64,000 nucleotides of DNA. Source: Crotophaga sulcirostris. Its lineage: Eukaryota > Chordata > Aves > Cuculiformes > Crotophagidae. The notes under the pieces were generated by a model, which was not told where the DNA came from, made no database searches, and worked only from the letters and a program-made list of their open reading frames with translations. The stretch lies in NCBI GenBank assembly GCA_013397455.1, contig VYZB01000171.1, forward strand, positions 982,255 through 1,046,254. Reading direction: 5' to 3'. The translations under genes and the position numbers were made by a program. Shown here in pieces: positions 13,098-26,800 of the stretch (its first letter is position 1; every line of letters begins with the position of its first letter).

Positions 13098-13885
13098 GTA
13101 AGTGGCACCAGAGCTGACAATGCGGGCACACAGGAGCCCACCTGCCCTATCACTGTAGAGGACAGCCCAACAACAGGACAGCTCGATGAGACTGACAGGT
13201 AAATATTGGACACATGGGTTAGAACTCTCCTACCAGCTCTTTTCTTTACCTATCCCAGTGCAGTAGGGATGCACTGGGAGTGCGGTTTGCAGCAACAGCC
13301 ATTGGAGTGAAGTAGTGTGCTAGGGAGAAAACAAAGATTTTATATCTACCTCATAGCTGAGATGTGGATCAAACAGGGATTGTTTCCCTTAAACAATGTT
13401 CCACAGACACTTGAGCACATGCTCACCTAACTCCAGGGACTTCTAGAAGGTGATAAGGTTCTAGGTACTAACCTCTTTCTGTTGGCTGCAGAAAGAGCTA
13501 AAAGCAATTATGTTTAAAATTTAGGTGCCCATGTTCAGTGCCCTGGGGCTGGAGGTCACATCACTACTGTCACTCCAAATGACTACAGGATCAGAAAGAA
13601 CACAAGTATGTTAAAATTGTTACGTGTGTAAAAATAATATGAAACTAATACCTAAAAATATATCTAAATTTTTGTAAGTATACATACATGCAGGAGAGAC
13701 CTGGAATGGTTCCTACTATAACTACCCATGGATTTTTGCAGTGGAAAAGATGCAACATTGTTTAGAAAATATACAGCAAAAAAAAATCTGATGAATCCCT
13801 GCAATGACATACTACAGCACTGAATTTATCAGTGACTTTCAATCTGGGTATGATGGGAATTGCCCTTTTGACACGTTTAGGATTT

Positions 13886-13928
13886 AAAAAAAAAACCAAC
13901 AACAAAAAAAACCCAAGAAAAACAAACA
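13886..13928 (+). repeat. A-rich low-complexity tract
   Basis: Runs of A interrupted by single or double C. Simple sequence, with no retroelement body seen beside it. Confidence 0.6.
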
Positions 13929-16126
13929 GGGCATCCTGCAACTACACAAACTGTCAGTTACATATAATGGACTGTAAACATGATGGAGTTCTGACTTCAC
14001 TGAGCAATTAAAAGGTCAAGGTACTCTCACTTTAATTACCTCAAGGAGACTTTGAGCACAAGAGGCTTTTAAAAACACTACAGCTAAATGCTTTTAAATA
14101 AATCTGGTGGTCTACTTTTGTGATTATCATTAACTTTATTTAAACTGTTTATTATTGCATCAGCAGAGGTCAGAAGCTAATATTTATCCATTTTTTCCAC
14201 CTAAAGGAAATTCCACTCCATGTGTCTATGTGCACTCCCTCCCTTTTCAACATATTTTTAATAAAAGTGGACTTCCTGATAGCCTTAAGGCATTTAAGTG
14301 CACACAGATGAACATTATTGAGGTTTATCTGATTATTCACTAATCATGCAAGAAGAAGATGGCTCTCAATATTATGACTGCTGGAGAAAGAACCCCTAGG
14401 CATATATTGAATATGAGTATTGAAGAGAAAAAAAGGTTGTAATGTGATAGGAAATTGGTGATGAATTTCTGATAACTTGTTATGGCTTGCATCTAAGGAG
14501 AAGAAACTCTTAAATGCAGGCCCTTAAATGTTCTAAGCTATATGGTATAACATTATTTTAAATACTAATATGAGTGAGATTTTCTAGTTTCAGAAATGTC
14601 TCTTGCCTCACTAAAAATATCAGGTTTTTTGTCGAGCATGAGCTTTTTGAGAGCTGAGGACAAATGCTGAGTTACTCCAGTGAGCAAATCCTCTGCCAGG
14701 TTCACGTTTTCCAGTTTAATCATGTTACCAAAAGCCGCCTTCTCAATGCCCTTCTCAGCAATTTCTTTGTGACTGCAATCAAGCTTTCCTAGCTCTGACA
14801 GCTTACTGAAGTAGAAATTACTGATATTTTAATGTCTGCTAAATATAATTACTTAAGATTGAGGGGGAAAACTGTGGAAACAAATGTTCCCCAGTTGACT
14901 GAAGTTCACCTTCATCATGTGCAAAGATATTAGGGAGTGAAACGCTGCTCTAAGGAAGGGTTGGTGTGTTAACCTGCTACTGTGGAGTCTCAGTGCTGCC
15001 AGGCTCCTGCACTGAGTTGAAGTCCACCCTACAATGCTGCAGGTGCTGCCACTGCCTAGTCCCAGATCTGCAACAGTAGCAGGCAATTCTGCTGGGATGC
15101 TCTAGGATTATTATCTTCTTAGGCTTCTTTTATAGCTCTTTCACTGAGCCACTTGTTCCTCAGGACTGAGAAGTCTGGTGACAAGTATTCCTTCAGGACA
15201 CTCAGCTGGATGAAAACTATCCTGTTATGCATAAGCAGTAAATAACTGACACTAAAGGGGATTCCTTCAGGCATATCTGATAGAATTTGTCTGAGAACTA
15301 AAACAGTCTGAAAACAAACTGAGAAAAGTGAAACCACCACTGTTGTCAGTAAAAGAAGAGTTTCAAAACTATTTGTGTGTAAATTCCTTCATAATATCCA
15401 TTTAGCTGTAATAGATATATTGTCATTTACTTCTCTGTATCTGCTGTATGAACATAAATTGTTACTATTTGCAGTTAGGGTACTAGTCATCCATCCTTAA
15501 TATCTTTTATAAATTAGGTTCTCTAGGTTTACATAATTTGTTTTTATTTTGAGCTGGTTTTCTCCTTCTCTTTTTTTCAATGTATATGATATATATTCTG
15601 ACACCAGTATCCCTATCTAATATTCTCTTTGAGCATCTGCTTTCTACATTTTTACAGCTTTTTTCAAGAAAGGGAAATTATTAAGTCATGCTTTGTACAC
15701 TGATGTATGATTTGCTCATTTAGTAATCACATGCATTTGATGTATTACCACAAAAGAATTTTAAATTAATGTGTATCTAATTATTTATATCCTGTGGTAT
15801 GACCATTGCTTTCATATGACTTTCCACCATACATCTTCAACATGAATAGTTACATACCTTATGATAATTATTTTTAAACAGCTTACGCTCAGAATACACC
15901 AGACAGCTTTATCTGGAGGGCTCAGCTGCCAGAGCAAGCACACTCTGGAGGGCAAGAGTCATCCTCAGAAAATGCTGGTAATCCGATTGTCTCGTCTTCC
16001 ACATCCCTATAACATGATTGCTTTTCTTTATATTCTTCTAATTTTCACTCCCTTTGCTAGCTTACTGCTTGTTTCTAAGCTCTTTCTCTTTTATTTTGTT
16101 GTTTTAATAGTTCTTGGACCATAAGA

Positions 16127-16180
16127 CCTTTTTTTTTCTAGGGTGTGTGTTTGGTTTTGTTTTGGTTGGTTAGTTTTTTT
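16127..16180 (+). repeat. T/G-rich low-complexity tract
   Basis: A nine-T run, then GTGTGTGTTTGG and TTTTG units, ending in another T run. Low-complexity sequence, the complement of an (AAAAC)-type repeat. Confidence 0.6.
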
Positions 16181-18689
16181 TAACTCTTCCCATTTACTCC
16201 CTTTGGTAGCAGAAGTATTAGTGATCCTTCTGACATTTTTTTTTTCTTGATTAAGAGTCTGCCTCTTTGGCAGAAGAAAACATGCATCCTTGTTTGATTT
16301 GTGACTTACGCTTCTGCCAGCTGGAAGACACTTTTGACTGACCATGGCGATGCCAGGAAAGAAGACTCACTTGGGTGTACTTGGTGGTAATGCTTCAATG
16401 CAATGGACTGTCCTTGATCTCTGCAGGGGATGCCACAGAGGCACACATGGTGTAGTAAAAAAACAGAAGATCACTCAGCAATGCACAGGCTGTACCTTTG
16501 CAATCTTCTGCGGTGGTGATTCCACCTGCACAATTCAAGACTGAATTAGTGCTTTTATATTTCAAAGGCAAAGTTGCATTTTTAAACTTCTTGTTGAATT
16601 TATGAACCAATTGGAATGAAGTCATTGCAATTTTTCCTGGTTTAAGGATTTTTCCTGTTCCTCCCACATTTGTCTCTGCTCAGGAAAAGACACAAACACT
16701 TCTGGAAAAAAGATAGGAATAGGAATATTGAAAACCATAAACCATAAAGTTTATTAACATAAAAATCTGTGGATTAAATTTTTAAATTACATGAATTAAG
16801 AAAACTTTGCTTGACGTCTCTGCTTCTCTTCTAATTTATACCAGCCCTGGAAACCTGGATCCTCTTTTAACACAGAATGTAACTTCTTCTTCTATTATAA
16901 ATGCTTGTGGATTTTGAAGTTATTAAATGCATTTGTTGTATTTCAACATGGGTTAGAATAACATCACTCTTTAAACTGAAAATTGTATTTAACCCTCAAT
17001 TTAACATACTACCAAGTCATATCAGTATCTTTGGATACATACACATAAGACTTCCTGTGCTGGGGACACAAATTTCCATGGGAGGTGCAGAATGAGTAAA
17101 ACCTTGTCAGATTAAAATTGTTTATCCACATCTGTCAGAACTGTGGTTTTTAAATACTGATTTTTTGTCTGTCTACTCTAGTAAAGTAGAAAATAATGAA
17201 ATATTTTTATGTCTTATTATTGCATCAATAAAAATATAATTACAAAATTAATTTCCAAAATTGTAACATTCTTTCCTATTTCTTTGCCTATCTATTCATC
17301 CATCCATCATTCCCAACAAAGAGTTTACTAAGCTACCCTTGCTGTTAGTTTTCTGAGTGTCAACACTCTGACTGTACAACAGTCACTCTGTTTTAACTCC
17401 TTGTCCCCTTGTTACTTCTGAAAGTAATCCCATTCCAAGTATTCAGATAGAAAATATAAACTGAGAGCAAAAGAAGTGATAGAGCCTTAAAGATTATCAA
17501 CTTCTTCACCCTCATCCAGTCAAGGAAACCTTCTACCTTTTGCTGAAATGTATATTCAGAAAAAAAAAGGGAAAGCGTTAAAATAGCAACATTTGAAAAT
17601 GAAATTCAAATAATTCTTGTAACATTCCTTTAGTTTTACTCTACTTATATCTTGCAAGTATAATCTCCCATAGGCATTCATTTGAACATCGAAGTCAGAA
17701 CTTATTGTTTTAGTATTGTATGAACTTAGTATCTAGTTCTCTATCAAATTTGACAGAACTTGGCCAATGGGATTAGAAGGTATGGGGTTGTGAGACAGAC
17801 AGACAGTATGATCGGGAAACCTCAGTTTGTTTGTTGAAACATGGTGAAAGTAGGATGAAAGTAACTTTAGAATAGTTTATTATTAGTTTCTGTAGGAGGC
17901 CATAATTTTAACAGAAGTATTCATTCTTTAAGAATTATCTGAATTTTCCGAGTGGATACTTATGAATAGGATTAATTGAAAAGTTAGGATGTCTATAGTA
18001 TGCCAGATATTTTGAATCTGTGTATCAATAATGGAGAAAATTAAAATCCTTTAAGTGCATTATTTATCTTTTGTTATATGTCTGATATAGATTAGGACAT
18101 GGGATTTCCAACCAAACACAACATGAACTGCAAAACTTTCATTTTTTCCGTTACCATTTTTTTTTGCAAACTCTTTCCTCCAACTACAATGAAGGTATAG
18201 TTACGTTTTCTCAAACCCTGCAATGTTAGTAAATTTTATTACTTCCAAGGAAACAAAGATTATTAAAAGAACAGATTGAAAAAGAACTTTTGAATTAATA
18301 GAAATTAATATCCTTATCCATAAGTAAGAACGAGTTTCATTTTGTTATTCACTATGAAAATTAGAAGAATTTTCAGTGACTGTTTTTGTTCTTTTAATCT
18401 AAGATACACATCTCTGGTTGAACAGTAACTGCCTAATGGTTATGTCAAATAGATTTCCTACAACTACATTTTCATAGTGATCTTTCATCACTCTGTCCTG
18501 ATGTGTGACTCTGCTTTCTATATCTGACTTGAGCATATTTTGATAAATCAATTTATATGAATAAGCCCATCCTCATGAAAAAGGAAAAAAAAAAACCAAC
18601 TCAAAACAATTGCATTTTCAGAGTGCTTTGAAATTTTCAGTCATAGTTTCTGTAACAGAACACAAACTTGACAAGAAAATTGTACCCAG

Positions 18690-19370
18690 TATGTCCTTCA
18701 CCTGTAGGAAATGCAAGAGCTGTCAGCGCTGTAGCACAGACCCCTGCAACATCCTATCCCATGGTACCACTGCAGCCCATGCCCATCTGAGCACCCTGCA
18801 CTCCCCAGCAGTGCTGCCAAGAACAAGAAAGAAGAGCACAAAAACGCTCTTGGGCAGGGACAAGAGCACAAAGACTCAGTCTCAACTTGGGTCTGTACCT
18901 TCCCAACCCCTCTCCATCGGGGGATGCCCTGTAAGAGCTCTGTGCCCACAGACCCATAAAGCCATATATGCCCCTTGCTCTGAGGATCCACAGGGGTTCT
19001 TGTGCTGACAGCTCTCTACAGTCTTTAGAGGACTTCAGGAAGGTTGCTAAGTGCAGTGCTCTTCCAGGGTGTTTTCCACTTAGATTCAACAGCACTTAAA
19101 TGCTTATATTAAGAGGGGCTGAGGATGGTTTTCCAATGAAAGCAGAGGTAGAGGAGTCAGACCTAGGCGCTCTTACAGCTCCGACAGGGGCTTTCTGTGA
19201 AACTGATGTGAGTATCCTGCTTCTTGCACCTGGAGCAAGACCTCCACAAACACATGCAGACAGCACCACAGACTCAGAAGTACCAGTGGGTTTGGGTACA
19301 GGAGATAGAGGCAGGAGGGTTCTAATCAAAGCCAAACAAGAAGTCACACTTAATTCCCTTGCACCTAAAC
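18690..19370. other. GC-rich patch of unknown nature
   Basis: About 680 bp clearly richer in G and C than both flanks, with several overlapping open frames on both strands (18610-19008 and 19100-19381 plus, 18698-19347 minus). The plus frame contains a Cys-rich stretch (CRKCKSCQRCSTDPC) but no zinc-finger spacing that I recognise. A GTGAGT donor-like hexamer follows an open segment at about 19209, but the preceding base is T, which weakens it. CpG is not dense enough for an island. It may be an old insertion, a decayed gene fragment or just an isochore-scale fluctuation. Confidence 0.25.
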
Positions 19371-20590
19371 TAGAGATATAACCATAACATTTGCCATTTG
19401 TACAACTTAATACTTTAGTGCTTGCAAATCGTTCCAGGATTACTTACCAGAAGTTCTGTACTAGTATTTCAATTTCTGAAACATCTTTGCACAGATTGTC
19501 ATTGAATTCTTTTTTTAAAAAAAGGAAAGAACAATGTTTTTATCAATTACACAGCTACTTTAAAAAAAAGAAACAGACATTTTACAGATTGACTGAAATA
19601 ATTTTAAACTCATTATATGACTGCCTAAACAGTTTTGATTTCAGACAGGTAAGATGAAAATTCAGCAGTCATTTTCCTTCTGAATGCTTGAAATACAAAG
19701 GACTGCCTCAAGGCTTTGCGTTACAATTATTCCACTGTGTATTATTTTCATAATCATTTTCACTCCAACTATGTGCTGACATTTACATATTATGTTATAG
19801 GTTTCAACATGTTCCCAGCTCTGATGGTGTTTTGCACTGTAGGCTAAATTCTTCTGTTATTACTGGTCTTATTTTTCTAATGTGTCTGCCTGAACTGTCC
19901 ACATGGAAGATGCTCTGGTCTGATGATATGCTTTGTTGGGATTAAAACTGTCTCAATTAATAATGGTCAGTGATCAGAAACTCCTCTCAGTTAGGTTACA
20001 TAGTTTAACATGACAGCATAATTTTTCTGTCTTTTTTAACAAGTCGCCTGTCCCTAGAATTACATAGTTCATGATATGAAAAAGACTAGAGTAAATAAAT
20101 ACATTTATAAATAAATACATTTTTATAATGTTATCTACTAAGTGAACATACTTAAATCTCATATTAGTCTTCTCTGTTACCTCACACCCTAGCACGACAC
20201 TGATGTCTAGAGAAATACCAGATGTGAAAAAGAAAATGGAAACTGAATGGTCACCCTTTAGCCTATTAAAGACAGAATATCCCACTTAGTATTCCCCCAT
20301 GGCTAGAACAGGATACACCTGTGTGATGGTATGGTGGCATTCTCACACAAGGCTCTGTGAAGTGCCATTGACTCATGCGGCATGGGATGCTCACACAGCC
20401 TTTATTCTTCATTCTTCCTCAGAGGGGTTTCTGCCAAGGTACAGACTATCATGCCACTAGGTCTACAGAAGCATATATCAAGCCAGAACAGGATCAAATT
20501 TGGAAGCCTCTACAAGGTCTTGCATTGTCAGGGTACATCAGAAGTCTGGTTTTCAATCCAATCGCACTTGAGTTTAAACTTAAGTATTCG
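19371..20590. other. Non-coding AT-rich stretch
   Basis: Unique AT-rich sequence. It includes a short tandem A/T-rich duplication (20093-20127). No gene is supported. Confidence 0.4.
20093..20127 (+). repeat. Tandem 17-18 bp A/T-rich duplication
   Basis: Two adjacent copies of an AAATAAATACATTTA-like unit, differing only near the junction and the end. Confidence 0.65.
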
Positions 20591-20850
20591 TAGAATCAGA
20601 GAATCATAGAATCACGGAATCACAGAATGGTTTGGGCTGGAAGGGACCTTTTAATGTCATCTAGTGCAACCTCCCTGCAGTGAGCAGGGACATCTTAAAC
20701 CAGATCAGGTTGCTCAGAGCACCATCCAACCTGACCTTGAATGCTTCCTGGGATGGGATTTCTACAACCTCTCTAGGCAGCCTTTTCTAGTATTTCACCA
20801 CCCTCATTGTCAAAAATTTCTTCCTTATATCTAGTTCAAAAATATTATTT
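20591..20850 (-). mobile_element. CR1 LINE 3' fragment
   Basis: The plus strand begins with the reverse complement of the CR1 3' tail (repeated AGAATCAT/GGAATCAC units), then the diagnostic TTTGGGCTGGAAGGGACC, ACCTCCCTGCAGTGAGCAGG, CCATCCAACCTGACCTTGAA and AAATTTCTTCCTTATATC segments in the correct order. The element is therefore minus-oriented and strongly 5' truncated, as most avian CR1 copies are. Divergence from the usual avian consensus is moderate, so it is not young. The left edge is exact to a few bases; the right edge fades near 20850 where homology becomes doubtful. No target-site duplication is visible, which is normal for CR1. Confidence 0.93.
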
Positions 20851-23800
20851 GTGATAAAAGTCTTCCCATCAAGTCTTGAAGTCTTTCCTTGTTAGATGTC
20901 TTTCTCTGAAAATAGTATCATTTTAGACTCTGTTGTAGTTCTGTTTAGCGGCATAAAAAATAGGCAATATTACTGGGATTGTGGGGGGAGTGGGTGGGCA
21001 GGGTAAGGTTTGCTGTGGACGATAAGACTAGCACAGAAATGTTTGTCCAGGTCTAACAAGCCAAGGTGGAAATCTGAAAGGTAGAGGTGCCCAAACAAGT
21101 TCATGAGAATGACTGAAGGAACTGAGCATCTCTTTTCCAGGAATAGACTCAAAAAGATCAGTCTGGTGAGAAATACTTAGGTGACATGATCACAAATGAG
21201 TCAGACATGGAGTAAAAAAAGGGATTAAAACCCCCACATTTTCCCACTTAGCAAAAGAGGTCAGGCAAGATTAAAAGGCTGAAAGTTGTGACCAAGACAG
21301 CTTTCAGGGAAAATCAAATATCCAGTTATCTCAGAAGGTAATTAATTATTGCAACACTTCATCAACAGTTGCTGCTCATTCTACAGTAATAGTCTGATCA
21401 TAGTTGGATGTTTTCCTAAAACACACACTGTATTTCATACAGGTTTTAATATGGAAGTCCCATTGCACATGTAATAGAGTAATTCAGAGAAGATATTAAA
21501 AATATTTCTATCCTTAGAAACCTAATCATATGATTCTTGGCTTACTAAGTAGTTCCTTGGGAACCATTACTCTTTGGTACAGAGGAGAGTTGTGCTCTAT
21601 GACCCCATCTCTGACCCTCCTCTGTTTCTCTGAAACCTTGGAATATCACCATGCCCACTTTCAGATTTAGGTAATAGTGATTTTCAATTTTTATCAACAA
21701 TGGCACTCATTTAATTTTTTTACTCATTTAACTCTTTTAATTTACGCAGTAATTATACATAAAGGTACGTGGTTTTTTGATTCTTAAGGTGTTCAGCTTC
21801 AGACATAGACAGTGAAATTTAGGTCTAGATGCGTAAACATCTGCATATGAGTTAGAATTAATCTTGAACTGATTTCCACCCCTAATTTATATTTCCAGGC
21901 AAACAGGACTCTGGTTCAGGTTCCAAACTTTCTGCAAGCATGTTTTACAGAAAATGAGTGAAAAGTGCTTTGCCATGGAAAATAACACAGGCTGTTAACA
22001 TCAATACAGAGACAAGTCAAGTGCTTGATGACCCTAGGATGAAGTTTTGCCTGTTTAATGTCTTCACTACTGTTGATCACACATCTAAATTAAGCAATAG
22101 CACTTTCCTCTGCCACCTGAAGAGTGGAGGCAGAGCTGCACAGAGGGTCTTGGGCCACTACTCCCTGCCACTACAAAGTGGGAGTGGGTTTGGCACACGT
22201 GGCAGGTGGTATGTCACCTGAGGCACACTCCAAACAGATACTGCCAAAGCAATGTAATTCACTCTTTATTTGCAAATGCACCCTTATGCAGCATATCCCC
22301 AGGCTTATGGCCATATTCTCTAATAAAGTTTTCCTTCATTACATCTTAGTCACACCTTAGTCTGTCTTTACAATGGTAGGGCAGAAGTACCCAAGAGAGC
22401 CCATGATCATCAGGCTAATAGTCATAGAAATGCCCAGAACCATACTGTTTAAGCGTTCTGCCTTTCAAAGCAGGTAAGATACTTTTCCACATCCAGATTG
22501 CCTGGAGGAACAGCTCTCGACCCCTGCTATCACTGAGGCTGGGAATCATCTGAGACACTGTGCGATGGCCTTGGTCAAAATTTTGCCTGAGAATTCCGAG
22601 AATTAAGAATATAAATAAAAGTGACTGGGCTGAAGATACAAAAAATCATCGAGGAAAGGTGAGGATGTTGGGGTAATTAATGCTTTAAGAGCTTTTGCCC
22701 AGCTTAACAGGGGCTCTTCTATAGGTTGCGAATGGAGGAAGAAGGCCAAGGAGAAGGGCAGGAACCAGTGACCACCAACCACCACAACTTCATCTTGACA
22801 AAAGTTCTGTGTCAGGGAGCTTTAGCAGAATGCCTCCCATAAAGCATATGAGAAAATTCAGTGGAATTTACATGGACTGAACTATACTGCTGAAAAGGGA
22901 CTCATAGAAAAAATATTTCTAACCTAGATTGCCTTTATCTGGAGCATTGTGTTTCCAGGGAGACAAGTGGGGTGTTAGACACAGGTTTTGCTGTTGATTT
23001 TCCCTGAAACTTGATTCTTGGCTCAGATCAAAATGCAGCTGAGTGAATCAGAGATTAGTCAACATGTGTAGATTAGTGTTGCCATTTCCAGAGCATTCCT
23101 TCTAAAAGAAACCCTTCAGAAATTTACTTATTTGGATAGAGTGCTGAGGTATCTCATATACTCAAATTTTAAGTAAAATATTTGAGGCTTGTTTGTTGAA
23201 TGAAAAGTTGGAAAAATAGCCGAAGCTAAACTTTCTTACTTAATCATTTCTCCTTGTGTCAGCCATCCATTACCTACAAACACTGAATAATTTTTCCTGA
23301 ATATTTAAAGCATGCCTATACGGAATGCACACCACATGAACAGACCCAGAAGAGGGCAGCAGTACCTACTGTACCTTGGCAGTCACTTGTGATACCTAAC
23401 ATATATTCAGTTGTTAACAGTACTGGTACCTGAGCCTCTACTTCAGGTCATCAAAGAAGTGTGAGAAGCCATGAATGGTAACAAATAATGCTGCCTCATC
23501 TCACCACCAAAGCACTCAAAGTATATTTGCTTGCCAAGCTAACAGTGTTTCCCTTTTCCATCTCACAAATTCCTCGTCTTACCATCTGGCAATGCAGTTA
23601 AGGTACACGGTTTTGTAGTGCGAGTCAAAGATGAACCCAGGAGCCAAAGTCCTACTCCAAAGCACGGGAATAGTGAGTAAAACTAATTTTACAGCCCATT
23701 TATCGGCTAGGAAAATTATGTCCATGTTCTCAGACTTGATCCACGTGCAGTAATAGAAGCACAGTTTAAAGCAAAGCTTTCTTTTCAAAAGCAGTTGTAG

Positions 23801-26800
23801 AGTTTCCAATGTGTCTGCCTGCCAGATAGATAGTACTGCAGGGTAATTGGGGAATGCTTTAAGATTTTCTGAGCTGTGAAAAAACTTCAATTTTCCAAAA
23901 AGGCCATGCCTTTCCCATTACTTGGGCAAACTTGCAAGCACAGCTATATACCTCCTTTAGGTTATATCTCAGTTTGAAGAAGCATAAAGATCCCCCCAAA
24001 ATCTTTTTTCCCTGAGCTAAGGGGCAATACTCTTCCCACATTTCTTTTTATGAGCCTTGCCACAATCACAGTAAGAAGTTCTACCTTTATCCATGTTTTT
24101 TTACCCTTCCAAACTGTTTCCTCAAGGAACAAGCAACATGGTGTCTATCCCCTCCCCCGTGCTGGTGCATAGCTGTCTCTCTGATGTTCTGCTTTTGGAC
24201 TCTGCTGCCAGCTGATGCTCATCTTATTTGAACCTGTCTCCCTCCCTTACAAGTCCTCTCCTCTTTTATTTTTCTTCACTGCTGTTGACAACTACACCCT
24301 TTCCTCCCTCTCAGATGCTCACATATCCTGTAACCTTCGATCCTGCCTCCCCCAACCTCTACCCTACATACAAGTTCTGGCAAAATATTGCTCAGAGACT
24401 TTTGGGGGTTTGATTTGCTGTGTTGTGATAGGGGTCTTATACCATTACAAAAACATGATTCTTCATTGAAGTCTTAGGAAAATAAATTGCTTATGTTTTG
24501 ATATTCCTAGCTCCACATGTTGTAACTTTGCCCAGTCTAATTTTGACTATACTGATGCCAACGCCCTCCAAACAGTTTGAGCTCAAACTTCAATCTTAGC
24601 CTGTCAAACAGGGAGAGTGACCCACTGCATTCACTTTGTGATCAATTCAGTCTTTCATGTTACTCCATGGAATAATTTTAAATTTCTCAAACTTGAAGGT
24701 CAGCATATTGCAGACCAGATTCATAACCAATTACTCCAGTTCTCATGCAAGGTCCAAAACTTCTCTTAGTTTCTTATCACAGCACATTTTTTACCTCATT
24801 TTCCAGGAGGTGCTACAGGCTTACAGTAACATCATATTTTACCATTTACAATAATTACAATGTACAGACTTGTCCCTGGCTTTCAGAAGGGACCTCTCTG
24901 ACAGATGCAAGCCTTCTGCTGTTGCATTTTGTGAATAGTCTCAGATTGCACACAAAGGATTGAAGATCAATGCTGGGATACAAATTCAAGTCTGCCAGCC
25001 TAGAGGCTTCAAAACCCTAGAGCAGTCTTCTGGGTGAAGTCATCAGCACTCAGCCCCTCCTCCACCACTGATCAGTCCTCAGAATAAATGTTAGGCCTCT
25101 CCTTGCTCACTTTACACTCTGCACTGACTACATCATCCTTGTGGGTCACTCAGGAAAACAAAAATAAACATAGTCCATGGCAACTCCTACTATATTATTC
25201 TGTGCCTGCTTTCTGCATCATAAAGGGTGTGTTATATGGCTTTCTTTCCACAGCTGTCTTTTCCAGCCCTGAGTGCTTTATCACGGAACCTATTGTCTCC
25301 CATTAGACTAAATTTTGCATCTAACTGATAAACCTCATAAAAGATTTTCTGGGATTTAGCATCCCCTCAAGAGTCAACTAAGGAGAAATCTACTGCTGAC
25401 AGAAAGACAGAGATTCCCAGTGTAATTATTGGGAGGTTTGAGTGGAAGACCACCTGTGTATACCACTTTTGGTTACTCACTCTCCCCTTATTTTGAGCCA
25501 GAGTTGTGTAATCATGCACATCTGTGCAAATATAGCATGCAAAGAGCTCCTGGTACTGTGTCAGCTCACTTTCTCCTCCTTGTGGTTTTGGCTGGAATGG
25601 AGTCTGATGATGGACAGCTTCAGACAGAAGAGATTTATCAGAGAGCATTGCATGGAAATTATATGCTGTCCATGGGCTTTCAACGAGCCAGCTGGACCCA
25701 CGTCTGATTTTGTTTTCAGTTCCAAATCTAAAATAGTTTCAGAGGTCACATCAGCATCTACCATTCTCTTTTTCACAGCTGTGAAGAAGTCATTGACACA
25801 GTGAAGGAAAAATAATATTAAGGATGACTTAATGCTAATATGAAAAAGTACAGAAATGTATCTAAAAACAATATTATTTTATTTTAACTGTTTCCCTTCT
25901 GAGATCTGTGCAAACTTATACACTAGGGTGTGATGTGGAGTGCATGGGGAGAATGAGGATGGTGATGTGTTTATTTTTTTTCCTTGACTAGAAATGCTTT
26001 ACTGTTTGGCGTATACTGTGCCAACACTGCTGAGTCCTATTCCAGGAATGGGCTTTCAGGCAACAAAGAAACAAAAATAACTACAAAGAAACATGTGAGT
26101 ATGCACATGTGAGAGTGGGAAAGCACATTCCCCCACATTTGAGTGTAGAACAGTAAAATATATCAATAGGGCAAAAGATAGTCACTTAAATTTAGTTTAT
26201 TCTTGTTTTTGTCTGTGAGATAAAGAAAATCCCCAGAGTTCAAATTGGTTTCATTTACATATCGTCTGTCAATGTCTTGCCAACAACAGAATAAAGGATG
26301 AAAGATTTTATTTTTCCTCTTTCAGGTGTAACAAAATTGGCTCTCCAACCAGTAAGAAACTAGAAATTTAACTCAGTTTCTTCCCAAGAAGGCAGCTCAT
26401 TAAGTTTCTTGACAGGAGAAAGCAGTCTGTTAAATGTTGCTCAGCAGCATGCCAGAGCTTCAAAGAGATAGTACTTCCCTTCTCAGAGGGGCCTTATTCT
26501 TAAAGTATGCATTCATAAAAATGAAGATTTAACACAATGAACTCTTGTGGTTTAAGAGTTAGTTGGAGCTAAAAATGTAAATAAATTCTATCTACTAAAC
26601 TTTAATATCAATTAGATCAGTACACTTGCCATTAAGAACATGTGTCTAAAGCTTCTTTATTTATTAGGCAAACACTGACCAGATATACCTTTGTGCTGAT
26701 GCTAGAAAGCAATAATCTTACAATGGGCTTCCTTCCATCTATCAAGTTCAAAGGAAAGAAAAAAAAACAAACTCACATCGTGTACACAAAACATAAACTC

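Larger units (their letters stand above)
13098..18689. other. Non-coding AT-rich stretch
   Basis: Unique AT-rich sequence with A-rich (13886-13928) and T-rich (16127-16180) low-complexity tracts. No repeat family, RNA gene or convincing exon is recognised. Confidence 0.4.

Noticed and set aside
18610..19008. 132-codon frame with CRKCKSCQRC
   Set aside because: Cysteine spacing does not fit a zinc-finger or knot family I know, and there are competing frames on minus.
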